A model generated the notes under the pieces. That model had not been told where the DNA came from. It did no database searches and saw only the letters and a program-made list of their open reading frames with translations. Shown piece after piece: positions 16,844 through 25,220 of a stretch of DNA of 41,565 bases. The first letter of the stretch is position 1. Every line of letters starts with the position of its first letter. The stretch is from an uncultured Bacilli bacterium. GTDB taxonomy: Bacteria > Bacillota_I > Bacilli_A > ML615J-28 > CAG-313. The translations under genes were made by a program, and so were the position numbers. The stretch covers positions 1 through 41,565 of the forward strand of contig CAKPBI010000014.1 in the NCBI GenBank assembly GCA_934140285.1, written 5' to 3'.

Positions 16844-17593
16844 ATGATTATATTATTTGATGTAGGAAATTCTAATATTAAAATTGGACTTTCAAACGGT
16901 AAAGATGTTAAACAAATGATTCGATTGAAATCAGAAATTCATAAAACTGCTGATGAATATTATTTAGTAATCAGTAATTTTCTTAAAGGAAAAAACGTTG
17001 AAGGTGCTATCATCTCAAGTGTGGTACCAGAACTTACAACCATTTTAACGGTTATGTGTAAGGAATATTTTAATATTGAACCCTTAGTTTTTGGACAAAA
17101 ACTAAAAACTGGGTTAATGATTATCGCAGATAACCCAAGAGAAGTCGGTGCTGATTTAATCGCTGATGGGGTCGGCTCAACAGCTTACGGTAGTAACGTT
17201 TTAGTTGTCGATCTTGGTACCGCAACCAAGTTTATTTACGTTCAAAATAAGATCTTTAAAGGTTGTACGATTGCACCAGGTGTTCAAAGTTCCTTGAATT
17301 CTTTAGTCTCATCTACTGCCTTACTTCCTAAAATTGAAATAAAAGCACCTAAAAAAGTACTTGGAAATAATACAATTACTTGTATGCAATCTGGGGTTAC
17401 TTTCACCTATGCATCTATGATTGATGGAATGATTGAAAGAATTAAACAAGAAGAAGGTCTTGAAGAACTAACTGTTGTTGCGACAGGAGGCCTCGCCAAA
17501 GCGATTGTTCCCCTTTGCTTTAATGAGATAATAACTGATGAATTCTTAACTTTAAAAGGAATTTTACAAGTATATTTAAAAAATAACAACTAA
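16844..17593 (+). CDS. coaX: type III pantothenate kinase
   Basis: Phosphorylates pantothenate, the first step of CoA synthesis. The 249-residue length is usual. The N-terminus IILFDVGNSNIKIGL carries D6 and the DVGNS phosphate-binding motif of the ASKHA fold. NPREVGADLIADGVG and VDLGTATKF are the further family motifs, and TGGLAK lies near the C-terminus. GGTGAT precedes the ATG, 8 bases after the ECF gene, so the two are an operon. The 3' end carries a terminator made from repeat copy B. Confidence 0.95.
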   Translation: MIILFDVGNSNIKIGLSNGKDVKQMIRLKSEIHKTADEYYLVISNFLKGKNVEGAIISSVVPELTTILTVMCKEYFNIEPLVFGQKLKTGLMIIADNPREVGADLIADGVGSTAYGSNVLVVDLGTATKFIYVQNKIFKGCTIAPGVQSSLNSLVSSTALLPKIEIKAPKKVLGNNTITCMQSGVTFTYASMIDGMIERIKQEEGLEELTVVATGGLAKAIVPLCFNEIITDEFLTLKGILQVYLKNNN

Positions 17594-17598
17594 AAGTA

Positions 17599-17655
17599 AA
17601 CCGTTCTTAGAGCGTTTGAGTTTGAAAAAATGGATAATTATTCATCTCAAACGCT
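17599..17655. repeat. dispersed palindromic repeat, copy B
   Basis: The left arm at 17599-17619 (AACCGTTCT, T, AGAGCGTTTGA) is followed by TTTGAAAAAA, TGGATAATTATTCA (17631-17644) and the inverted right arm TCAAACGCT (17647-17655). This is the most complete copy in the window and forms the coaX terminator. Confidence 0.65.
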
Positions 17656-17662
17656 TTTTTTT
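17611..17662 (+). terminator. terminator after coaX, formed by the repeat
   Basis: AGCGTTTGAG (17611-17620) pairs perfectly with CTCAAACGCT (17646-17655), followed by eight T. The 25-base loop can itself fold around ATAATTAT. Confidence 0.85.
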
Positions 17663-17722
17663 ATCCTTTTTTGACAATTTATGATAAAATATACGTGCAT
17701 GAAATTAAAGTAGGTGAATACA

Positions 17723-20299
17723 ATGTATGAAAATATTGACAAAAATAAATACACTCCAATGATGAGACAATACTTAGAAATTAAAGAACAATACCCCGAT
17801 ACTTTAGTTTTCTTTCGCTTAGGAGATTTCTATGAAATGTTCTTCAATGATGCTTTAGTCGCAAGCCGTGAACTAGAGATTGTTTTAACAGGTCGTGATG
17901 CGGGAACTCAAAATGACCGTGTTCCGATGTGTGGAGTACCTCATCACGCAGTTAATAGTTATATTGAAAGACTATCAGAAAAGGGTTACAAAGTTGCTAT
18001 TGTTGAACAACTAGAAGAACCTAATGGACAAAAATTAGTAAAACGAGATATTGTTAAAATAGTAACTCCTGGTACTAACATTGACCAAGAATACCTAAAT
18101 GAAAAAAATAATAGCTACTTAGGTTGTGTCGATAAGACCTCTAATGGATATTTCTTAGCATATATTGAACTATCAACCGGGGAAACCAAGATTACTCAAT
18201 TTGATGCAATTGAACTTGTATATAGTGAATTATCAAAACTTGCAATTAAAGAAATTGTTGTCTCTAAAAACTTTAATCATTCTATTTGTCAATTTTTAAG
18301 TAACAATTATGGTATTTTAGTATCATATAGTGATGAAACTAACATTGATTCATACATGGATCATCTAGTTGATACCTTAAATGAAAAAGAAAAAGAATGT
18401 GCTAAGCGACTACTTTTCTATGTTGTACAAACTCAAAAGCGTGTGCTTGTCCATTTACAACCATTTACTAAATATCAAACTAAAGATTACCTAAGACTTA
18501 GTGAAAATAGTATTAGAAACTTAGAGATTGTTGAAACTAATAAAGGGGTAAAATTTAAAAATAATTTATTTGTTGTCCTTGACCACTGCTCAACAGCGAT
18601 GGGATCAAGATTTTTAAAGAAAAGTCTTTTATACCCTTTAGTTAATCTTAACAAAATTAATCAAAGATTAGATATCATTGAAGAATTACAACGCAATTAT
18701 CTTCATACTAATGATTTAAAAAGCCAATTACAAGAAATCTATGACCTTGAAAGAATAGTTGGAAGAATTAGTTATGGTAACCTAACTCCCAAAGATTTAA
18801 TTCAATTACGCATTTCTTTAGGGGTACTACCGAATGTTAAGTTAATTCTTTCCAAAATGAAAGGTAAAGTCTTACCTCAAATTGGTGAAAGTATCAATGA
18901 TTTTAAAGAACTTCATAGTCTTTTATTTAGGGCCATTGATGAGAATGCCGGATATACCTTAAAAGATGGTAATGTAATTAAAAATGGCTTTAATGAAGAA
19001 CTAGATAAAATCAGAAATATTGGTAGTACAAATCGTGAGTACCTAACTAATCTTGAACTCCGTGAAAGAGAAAGAACGGGAATTAAGAATTTAAAAGTTG
19101 GTTATAACCGTGTTTTTGGTTACTATATTGAAGTAACGAAATCTAACCTTGAAATGGTAAAAGATGAATATGGTTATATTAGAAAACAAACCACCAGTAA
19201 TTCTGAACGTTACATTACCCAAGAATTAAAAGAACGTGAAGCCTTAATTCTTCGTTCTAGTGAGATGAGTATTGAACTTGAAGTTAAAATCTTTAATGAA
19301 ATTCGTGAACAATGTAAAGATAACACGGTAATGTTACAAAAACTATCAAGTATTATATCAGAACTAGATATGTTAATTTCTTTAAGTGAAGTTGCTAAAA
19401 AGAATAACTATGTTCGACCAACATTTTCCTTATATAATGATTTAGAAATAATTGGGGGACGTCATCCCATAATTGAAGATGTAATTGAAGGAGAGTTCAT
19501 CCCTAATGATTTAACATTATATAATGCTGATAAAGTACTATTAATAACAGGACCTAACATGAGTGGTAAAAGTACCTTCATGAGGCAAAATGCTTTGATT
19601 GCGATTATGGCGCAAATTGGTTCTTTTGTTCCGGCAACAAAAGCTACCCTTCCCATCTTTGACCAAATATTTACCAGAATTGGTTCAAGTGATAATATTA
19701 TGGGTGGTGAATCAACCTTCATGGTCGAAATGTTAGAAGTAAATGAAGCCTTAACTAACGCGACAGAACAAAGTTTAATTATCTTTGATGAAGTTGGACG
19801 TGGTACCGCAACCTATGATGGTATGAGTTTAGCTCAAGCAATCATTGAATATTTACATAATAATGTTAAGGCTAAATGTTTATTTTCGACCCACTACCAT
19901 GAACTTACTAATCTTGACAAGAGTCTAGGTTTCTTAAAGAATGTTCATGTAGAAGCCAAAGTTGGTGAAAATTTAGAAGATTTAATATTCCTTCATAAGG
20001 TCGTTCCTGGACCATCAGATGAAAGTTATGGTATTAATGTCGCAAGTCTTGCTAAAATACCTTTACCAGTAGTCTTAAGAGCTAAAGATATTCTTGAAAA
20101 GTTAGAATCATCTAATCACTATAATTCTGAAGAATTGTCAATCAATAATTACAAGGAACCAGTAATCATCGATAAAACGGATCCTCGCTTAAAAGAACTA
20201 TATAACGAAATTAAAAATGTTGACCTTGATTCAATGAAACCAATTGATGCTTTATTATATCTTTCTAAACTTAAAGATGAGGTAAATAAGAATGAATAA
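17723..20299 (+). CDS. mutS: DNA mismatch repair protein MutS
   Basis: Recognises base mismatches and small loops and recruits MutL. The 858-residue protein has the mismatch-contacting F36-Y-E38 in RLGDFYEMF, connector, lever and clamp domains, and the ABC-type ATPase with GPNMSGKS at 610-617, then a signature region (GGESTFMVEM) and Walker B (LIIFDEVGRGT). TAGGTGA precedes ATG 17723; an in-frame GTG at 17714 is part of that binding site. A TTGACA at 17671 is likely the -35, but the downstream -10 candidates (TAAAAT, TATACG) are badly spaced, so the promoter is unresolved. It overlaps mutL by 8 bases. Confidence 0.97.
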   Translation: MYENIDKNKYTPMMRQYLEIKEQYPDTLVFFRLGDFYEMFFNDALVASRELEIVLTGRDAGTQNDRVPMCGVPHHAVNSYIERLSEKGYKVAIVEQLEEPNGQKLVKRDIVKIVTPGTNIDQEYLNEKNNSYLGCVDKTSNGYFLAYIELSTGETKITQFDAIELVYSELSKLAIKEIVVSKNFNHSICQFLSNNYGILVSYSDETNIDSYMDHLVDTLNEKEKECAKRLLFYVVQTQKRVLVHLQPFTKYQTKDYLRLSENSIRNLEIVETNKGVKFKNNLFVVLDHCSTAMGSRFLKKSLLYPLVNLNKINQRLDIIEELQRNYLHTNDLKSQLQEIYDLERIVGRISYGNLTPKDLIQLRISLGVLPNVKLILSKMKGKVLPQIGESINDFKELHSLLFRAIDENAGYTLKDGNVIKNGFNEELDKIRNIGSTNREYLTNLELRERERTGIKNLKVGYNRVFGYYIEVTKSNLEMVKDEYGYIRKQTTSNSERYITQELKEREALILRSSEMSIELEVKIFNEIREQCKDNTVMLQKLSSIISELDMLISLSEVAKKNNYVRPTFSLYNDLEIIGGRHPIIEDVIEGEFIPNDLTLYNADKVLLITGPNMSGKSTFMRQNALIAIMAQIGSFVPATKATLPIFDQIFTRIGSSDNIMGGESTFMVEMLEVNEALTNATEQSLIIFDEVGRGTATYDGMSLAQAIIEYLHNNVKAKCLFSTHYHELTNLDKSLGFLKNVHVEAKVGENLEDLIFLHKVVPGPSDESYGINVASLAKIPLPVVLRAKDILEKLESSNHYNSEELSINNYKEPVIIDKTDPRLKELYNEIKNVDLDSMKPIDALLYLSKLKDEVNKNE

Positions 20300-22109
20300 A
20301 CAACCAATTATTGAATTATCTGAAGATTTAAGAAATAAAATATCCGCCGGAGAAGTAGTAGAACGCCCATCAAGTGTCGTTAAAGAACTTGTCGAAAATA
20401 GTTTAGATGCAAATGCAACTAAGATTAAGGTTGAATTAATAGATGGCGGTTTAAAGAAAATTATCGTAACCGATAATGGCTATGGCATGACTCAAGATGA
20501 AATTCCTGTAGCTTTAAAACGTCATGCTACAAGTAAAATTAAAACCAGTGATGACTTGTTTTATATCACTTCCCTAGGATTTAGGGGTGAAGCTTTACCT
20601 TCTATTTCGTCTGTATCTAAGTTTACGATAACTTCAAGCACTAACTCACTAGATGGTTACTACTACCATTATGAGGGAGGAAACTTAATTGAGAAAAATC
20701 CTTCCCCCATGAATGTTGGTACCAAAATTGAGGTAGCTGATTTATTCTATAATACTCCAGCAAGATTTAAACATCTATCGAGTATTCCTCAAGAATTATC
20801 ACATATAACTGCTTTTATTAATCGTATGGCGCTTGCGAGAAGTGATGTGTCATTTACTTTAGTCAATAATGGTAAAATCTTACTTCAAACAAATGGTGAT
20901 GGAAATCTTGAATCCATCATTAATGAAACATACGGAAATGTGGTTGCTAAAAACTTAGTTCATTTTAGTAATAAGAATGAATTATATTCAATTGAAGGAA
21001 TGACAACAAACAATACCATCAACAGATCTAATCGAAATAGTATTAATTTAATTGTTAATGGAAGAATTATTAGAAATATGAGTTTAGTCTACGCAATTAC
21101 TGATGCATATAAAACTATTCTTCCCATTGGTAAATACCCAGTTACCGTCTTAAGTATCTCTTGTGATCCATCACTTGTTGATGTTAATGTTCATCCATCG
21201 AAACTAGAGATTAGATTTACTGATGAGGCTAGTTTAAAGTCATTAATTACGAGAACTATCTATGCAAATTTGATTAAAAAAGAAATGATAATTAATGAAC
21301 TTGAGACAAATGATGAAAAAGCTCCTCAAAATGTAACCCAAATTACAGCGTTTGAAACCAAAAAAGTCGATGAAATACCCACTGAATCGTTGTGGGAGAT
21401 GTTTGATGATGCTAAGCCAACTACCCAAAATGAGGAAGAACCTGGAGAAACTACCATAGATATTATCAAAGAAGAACCAAAAGTAATTTATCGAGAAGTA
21501 CCTATTTTTAAAGAAAATGACAAAGTTTTCTTTCAAAATTTTACTTACATTGGCCAATATGCTAAAACATATTTACTAATGGAATATCAAAAAGATTTGT
21601 ATTTAATTGACCAACATGCCGCAATGGAAAGGTTTATGTATGAAAAAATAAGTAAAGAACTTTCGACACCTTCAAATAATACCTATGAACTTCTTGTTCC
21701 TATTAAACTAGAATATAATATTTCAACTATTCCTTTAATCTTAGAAAAGAAAGATGAAATAACGAGACTTGGCATTGAACTTGAAGAGTTTGGACCAACA
21801 ACTATTATAGTTAGAGTAGTACCAGTATGGATACCTAAGGACTATTGTGTAGAATTTATCCGTGATATTATTAATCATATTATTACCAATCGTAATGTAA
21901 ATAAAGGGGTAATGTTTGATAGTCTTGCTAAAACCTTAAGTTGTAAAAAATCAATTAAAGGTAATATGAGTATTACGGAACTTGAAGTTCAAGCCTTAAT
22001 GAAAAAACTTGATGAATGTAATTTCCCATATACATGTCCTCATGGTAGACCGACTATTATCAAATTTACCGAATATGAAATTGAAAAAATGTTTAAGCGA
22101 GTAATGTAA
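20292..22109 (+). CDS. mutL: DNA mismatch repair protein MutL
   Basis: Links mismatch recognition to strand removal. The 605-residue protein has a GHKL ATPase N-terminus (VVERPSSVVKELVENSLDA, then DNGYGM and TSLGFRGEALPSI). The C-terminal domain has the metal-dependent endonuclease motif DQHAAMERFMYE at residues 440-451 and CPHGRP at 582-587. This is therefore the nicking type of MutL found where MutH is absent. Its start overlaps the end of mutS, and its stop TAA shares one base with the miaA ATG, giving a tight mutS-mutL-miaA operon. Confidence 0.96.
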   Translation: MNKQPIIELSEDLRNKISAGEVVERPSSVVKELVENSLDANATKIKVELIDGGLKKIIVTDNGYGMTQDEIPVALKRHATSKIKTSDDLFYITSLGFRGEALPSISSVSKFTITSSTNSLDGYYYHYEGGNLIEKNPSPMNVGTKIEVADLFYNTPARFKHLSSIPQELSHITAFINRMALARSDVSFTLVNNGKILLQTNGDGNLESIINETYGNVVAKNLVHFSNKNELYSIEGMTTNNTINRSNRNSINLIVNGRIIRNMSLVYAITDAYKTILPIGKYPVTVLSISCDPSLVDVNVHPSKLEIRFTDEASLKSLITRTIYANLIKKEMIINELETNDEKAPQNVTQITAFETKKVDEIPTESLWEMFDDAKPTTQNEEEPGETTIDIIKEEPKVIYREVPIFKENDKVFFQNFTYIGQYAKTYLLMEYQKDLYLIDQHAAMERFMYEKISKELSTPSNNTYELLVPIKLEYNISTIPLILEKKDEITRLGIELEEFGPTTIIVRVVPVWIPKDYCVEFIRDIINHIITNRNVNKGVMFDSLAKTLSCKKSIKGNMSITELEVQALMKKLDECNFPYTCPHGRPTIIKFTEYEIEKMFKRVM

Positions 22110-23005
22110 TGAATAAAGTAATAATTATAGCAGGTCCTACCGGGGTAGGAAAAACAAAACTATCAATTAGTATTGCGAAAACACTACATACGAAAATTAT
22201 TAATGGTGATGCTTTTCAAGTATATAAATATATGGATATCCTAACGGCGAAAATCAAAGAAAAAGAAAAATCAGGAATCACTCACTACATGTTTGATATC
22301 TTAGAACCTACAGAAGAATTTTCGGTTGCTGAATATCAAAAACAAGTAAGAACCTTAGTTGATACCTTAAATGATGAAGGCATAATTCCCATTATTGTGG
22401 GGGGAAGCGGACTATATTTAGATAGCGTAATTTATGATTATCAATTTCCTGAAACCTCAAGTAGGGAAAGTGACTCTATGTATGATGAATACTCAAACGA
22501 AGAACTTCATGAAATACTTGAAAAACTAAATCCTGAGGCAGCTCTAAAGATTCATATGAATAATCGTAAAAGAGTAATTAGAGCCATTGAACTTTCAAAA
22601 ACTACAGGAACGATCAATTCATTTAATAACAAGTTAGTTTATGATGCCTTAGTCTTTTTCTTAGAAGATGAAAGAGAAAACTTATATGAGATAATCAACA
22701 AAAGAGTAGATGAAATGATAGATAATGGTTTGCTTGAGGAAGTTAAATTCTTAAATGATCATTTTACTTTAAGTAAAACGGCCAAAGGAGCCATTGGATT
22801 AAAAGAATTATTACCTTATCTAAATAATGAAACAAGCTTAGATGAAGCCATTGACAATATCAAAAAGAATACTCGTCATTTCGCAAAGCGTCAGTTTACA
22901 TGGTATCGTAATAAAGATAATGTCATTCATATAAAGATTAATCGTCATAACTTTGATGAGACAGTTAATCAAGTATTAGATATAATTAAAAACAAATGGA
23001 AATAA
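22109..23005 (+). CDS. miaA: tRNA dimethylallyltransferase MiaA
   Basis: Adds the dimethylallyl group to A37 of tRNAs reading U-starting codons. The 298-residue protein has the P-loop AGPTGVGKT at 8-16 and the substrate segment NGDAFQVYKYMDI, where the usual DSMQVYR is changed to GDAFQVYK. IIVGGSGLY and a KRQFTWYRN C-terminal motif are intact. The mutL-miaA order is common in Bacillota; hfq, often next, is not here. It ends in a terminator. Confidence 0.95.
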   Translation: MNKVIIIAGPTGVGKTKLSISIAKTLHTKIINGDAFQVYKYMDILTAKIKEKEKSGITHYMFDILEPTEEFSVAEYQKQVRTLVDTLNDEGIIPIIVGGSGLYLDSVIYDYQFPETSSRESDSMYDEYSNEELHEILEKLNPEAALKIHMNNRKRVIRAIELSKTTGTINSFNNKLVYDALVFFLEDERENLYEIINKRVDEMIDNGLLEEVKFLNDHFTLSKTAKGAIGLKELLPYLNNETSLDEAIDNIKKNTRHFAKRQFTWYRNKDNVIHIKINRHNFDETVNQVLDIIKNKWK

Positions 23006-23038
23006 ACCTCAAATTTTTGGGGTTTATTTATTTTTTTT
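23001..23038 (+). terminator. terminator after miaA
   Basis: AATAAACCTC (23001-23010) pairs with GGGGTTTATT (23019-23028), followed by TA and eight T. The left arm holds the miaA stop codon. Confidence 0.9.
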
Positions 23039-23071
23039 AATAGTCGTGAATATAATGTAATGGTGAAAAAC

Positions 23072-23995
23072 ATGAGAAAAAAACTATTAAAACTATTTGG
23101 ATATGTCTTATATGTTATAGTTATTATAGCGATTATTAAAACAAAAACTTATATCAGTACTAAAGATATCGAAACCATTAATAAAAAAACTATTGATTTT
23201 GAAGTAACCAGTAAAGCTTGTATCGTAATCGATGAAAAAAGTGGGGAAATCTTATATGAAAAGAATGCCTATCAAGTTATACTACCTGCCTCCATTACTA
23301 AGATATTAACCTGTATTACTGCCCTTGAAGTCTATAACTTAGATGATTATTTATTGATTACTCATGAAATGATTAATGTAGAAGGATCAAAAATGTATCT
23401 GGAAGAAGGAAAGATGGTAAGTATCTCTACCTTATTATATGGTTTAATGATGGTATCGGGAAATGATGCAGGGACTAGTTTAGTTAAAGGATATGGAAAT
23501 GGTACAACTGACTTTATCGATAAGATGAATGAAGTAGGAAAAAAAGCTGGGATGAAATATTCAAAATTTTACAATGCGACTGGTCTTGATGATAGTACCA
23601 ACAACTATACATGTGCATATGATATGGCTTTAATTACCAAGTATGCCTTAAATAATAAAAACTTCTTAGAGTTTTTTGGCTGTAAAAATAAAGTAATAAC
23701 TGAAGGTGATAAGAAGTTTTATTTAAGACATAAACATCGTATGCTTCATTATAATGACTATATCAAAGGTGGTAAAACAGGTTACACTAAACATGCAGGA
23801 AGAACACTTGTTAGTTATTTTGAAAACGACAATAAAGGAATTATCGTAGTAACCATGGATGCTTATAATGACTGGAAAATCCATGAATCTTTTGAAAAAC
23901 TATATTTAGAAGAAGAAAATAGTTACTTTAAATTACTAAGTACTTTTCAAAAGCACCCCTTCTCAGAGCGTTTGAGAGGTAAAAAAGATGATTAA
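23072..23995 (+). CDS. dacB: D-alanyl-D-alanine carboxypeptidase, DacB-like (PBP5*)
   Basis: A low-molecular-weight penicillin-binding protein of the S11 family that trims the terminal D-Ala of peptidoglycan stem peptides. The 307-residue protein has an N-terminal hydrophobic segment (about 8-24) and the three active-site motifs SITK (74-77), SGN (129-131) and KTG (235-237). It is followed by spmA-spmB, as in the sporulation operon dacB-spmA-spmB, so a spore-cortex role is favoured over general PBP5. ATG 23072 is chosen for GGTGA; ATG 23060 would sit at the likely transcription start after TATAAT at 23051-23056. The last codons (FSERLR) are encoded by a copy of the dispersed repeat. Confidence 0.88.
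   Translation: MRKKLLKLFGYVLYVIVIIAIIKTKTYISTKDIETINKKTIDFEVTSKACIVIDEKSGEILYEKNAYQVILPASITKILTCITALEVYNLDDYLLITHEMINVEGSKMYLEEGKMVSISTLLYGLMMVSGNDAGTSLVKGYGNGTTDFIDKMNEVGKKAGMKYSKFYNATGLDDSTNNYTCAYDMALITKYALNNKNFLEFFGCKNKVITEGDKKFYLRHKHRMLHYNDYIKGGKTGYTKHAGRTLVSYFENDNKGIIVVTMDAYNDWKIHESFEKLYLEEENSYFKLLSTFQKHPFSERLRGKKDD
23955..23975 (+). repeat. dispersed repeat arm, copy D (inside the dacB 3' end)
   Basis: It matches the shared 21-base arm at 19 positions (ACCCCTTCT, C, AGAGCGTTTGA) and encodes the dacB residues PFSERL. Confidence 0.5.
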
Positions 23996-24581
23996 TCGTA
24001 TTTGGAACGTTCTCTTAATTGTTGGTATCATTGTTAGTATCTTTACCGGAAACATCGATTCAATGGGAAAAATCATAATGAATAGTGCAAATGAAGCATT
24101 TCAAATCTTTTTTAATGTAGCGCTGGTGATCCTTTTTTGGGGTGGTATTTTTAATATTGCGATTGAAAGTGGACTTATCAAAAACCTTACCAGAATCTTT
24201 AAAAAGCCACTACTAAAGCTTTATCCCGAACTTTCCATTGATGATATTGCTTTAGAATATATTGCATCAAACATCATCGCTAACCTCCTTGGTCTAGGTT
24301 CTGCCGCAACCCCACTAGGTCTTAAGGCCTTCAGTGAACTTCAGAAGAAGAACGAAAACAAAGATAAACCATCAAGAAGTATGATTACATTTATTCTAAT
24401 GAATGTAAGTTCCTTAACCCTTTTTCCAACAACAATACTAGGTATTAGAGCAATGTATCATGGAACAAATGAACCATCACTCCTTGTATTAATGATTATT
24501 GGTACTACGGTATCTGCTACAATGGCCATTATTCTTGATCGTTTATTTTATATGATTGAAAAAAGAAGAGCTAGAAAATGA
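23988..24581 (+). CDS. spmA: spore maturation protein A
   Basis: The 197-residue membrane protein has an N-terminal hydrophobic segment, the nucleoside-recognition 'Gate' domain, and NLLGLGSAATPLGLKAF near residues 97-113, a segment typical of SpmA. SpmA and SpmB are needed for normal spore core dehydration in Bacillus and Clostridium; their molecular activity is unknown. It overlaps the end of dacB by 8 bases and shares ATGA with spmB. Confidence 0.92.
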   Translation: MINRIWNVLLIVGIIVSIFTGNIDSMGKIIMNSANEAFQIFFNVALVILFWGGIFNIAIESGLIKNLTRIFKKPLLKLYPELSIDDIALEYIASNIIANLLGLGSAATPLGLKAFSELQKKNENKDKPSRSMITFILMNVSSLTLFPTTILGIRAMYHGTNEPSLLVLMIIGTTVSATMAIILDRLFYMIEKRRARK

Positions 24582-25075
24582 AAGTAGTCGTATTTTATAT
24601 TTTATTTATTATAATCTATGGAATAATTAAAAAAGTAAATGCTTTTGATTCTTTCTCAAGGGGAATCGAAAATAACTATAAAACCATTCTTAATATATTT
24701 CCAACGATTTTTATCTTAATTGTTGCGATAAACGTCTTTGTAAATAGTGGTATCATTGACATTATTTCATCGATTATTCCCACTAAAGTCCTTAAGCCAG
24801 AGTTATTTTTCCAAGCCTTTTTAAGACCAATTTCTAGCAGTAGTGCTATGGTAATGATGGTTAAAATCTTTGAAAATTATGGAGTTGATTCCGTTACAGC
24901 GAAGATTTCATCAATTATTCAAGGATGTAATGATACAACGATCTATGTTATTGCTTTATATTTTGGTAGTATAAAGTTAAATAATATTGGTAATTCTTTA
25001 AAGATTGGTTTATTAAATGATGTTTTAACTTTTCTTTTTGTTTTTTTCTTATGTTATTTGTTTTATAAAGGTTAA
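24578..25075 (+). CDS. spmB: spore maturation protein B
   Basis: The 165-residue membrane protein is of the Gate-domain family and the partner of SpmA. The segments FLRPISSSSAMVMMVKIFENYGVDS (around residues 84-108) and IIQGCNDTTIYVIALYFGS carry conserved polar residues inside membrane helices. It is the last gene of dacB-spmA-spmB. No clear terminator follows; the next transcription unit begins at about 25173. Confidence 0.92.
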   Translation: MKVVVFYILFIIIYGIIKKVNAFDSFSRGIENNYKTILNIFPTIFILIVAINVFVNSGIIDIISSIIPTKVLKPELFFQAFLRPISSSSAMVMMVKIFENYGVDSVTAKISSIIQGCNDTTIYVIALYFGSIKLNNIGNSLKIGLLNDVLTFLFVFFLCYLFYKG

Positions 25076-25123
25076 TTTTTAGGTAAATAATATTAATGAA
25101 ATAGTAAAATTATTGCATTTTAC

Positions 25124-25173
25124 TGCAAAAACTTTCAAAAATAAAAAGTTTCTGCAGTTGAGTGCAAAAACTT
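25124..25173. promoter_or_regulatory. repeat cluster and operator candidate before the ATPase gene
   Basis: TGCAAAAACTT occurs at 25124-25134 and 25163-25173. A nearly perfect inverted copy, AAGTTTCTGCA, lies at 25146-25156, so the last two form an 11-position hairpin or operator with one mismatch around GTTGAG. The right copy touches the -35. Possible repressor site or RNA hairpin. Confidence 0.45.
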
Positions 25174-25201
25174 AGATTATTTTTAAAGAATGTAGTATAA
25201 T
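25173..25201 (+). promoter_or_regulatory. promoter of the ATPase gene
   Basis: TAGATT (25173-25178), 17 bases, then TATAAT (25196-25201). The weak -35 overlaps the repeat cluster. Confidence 0.6.
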
Positions 25202-25220
25202 ATTTTTGGAGGTTAAGACT

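Noticed and set aside
17671..17695. Standard promoter for mutS at TTGACA
   Set aside because: The -35 is perfect, but no -10 lies at 16-18 bases; TATACG is only 13 away, so it was not listed as a feature.
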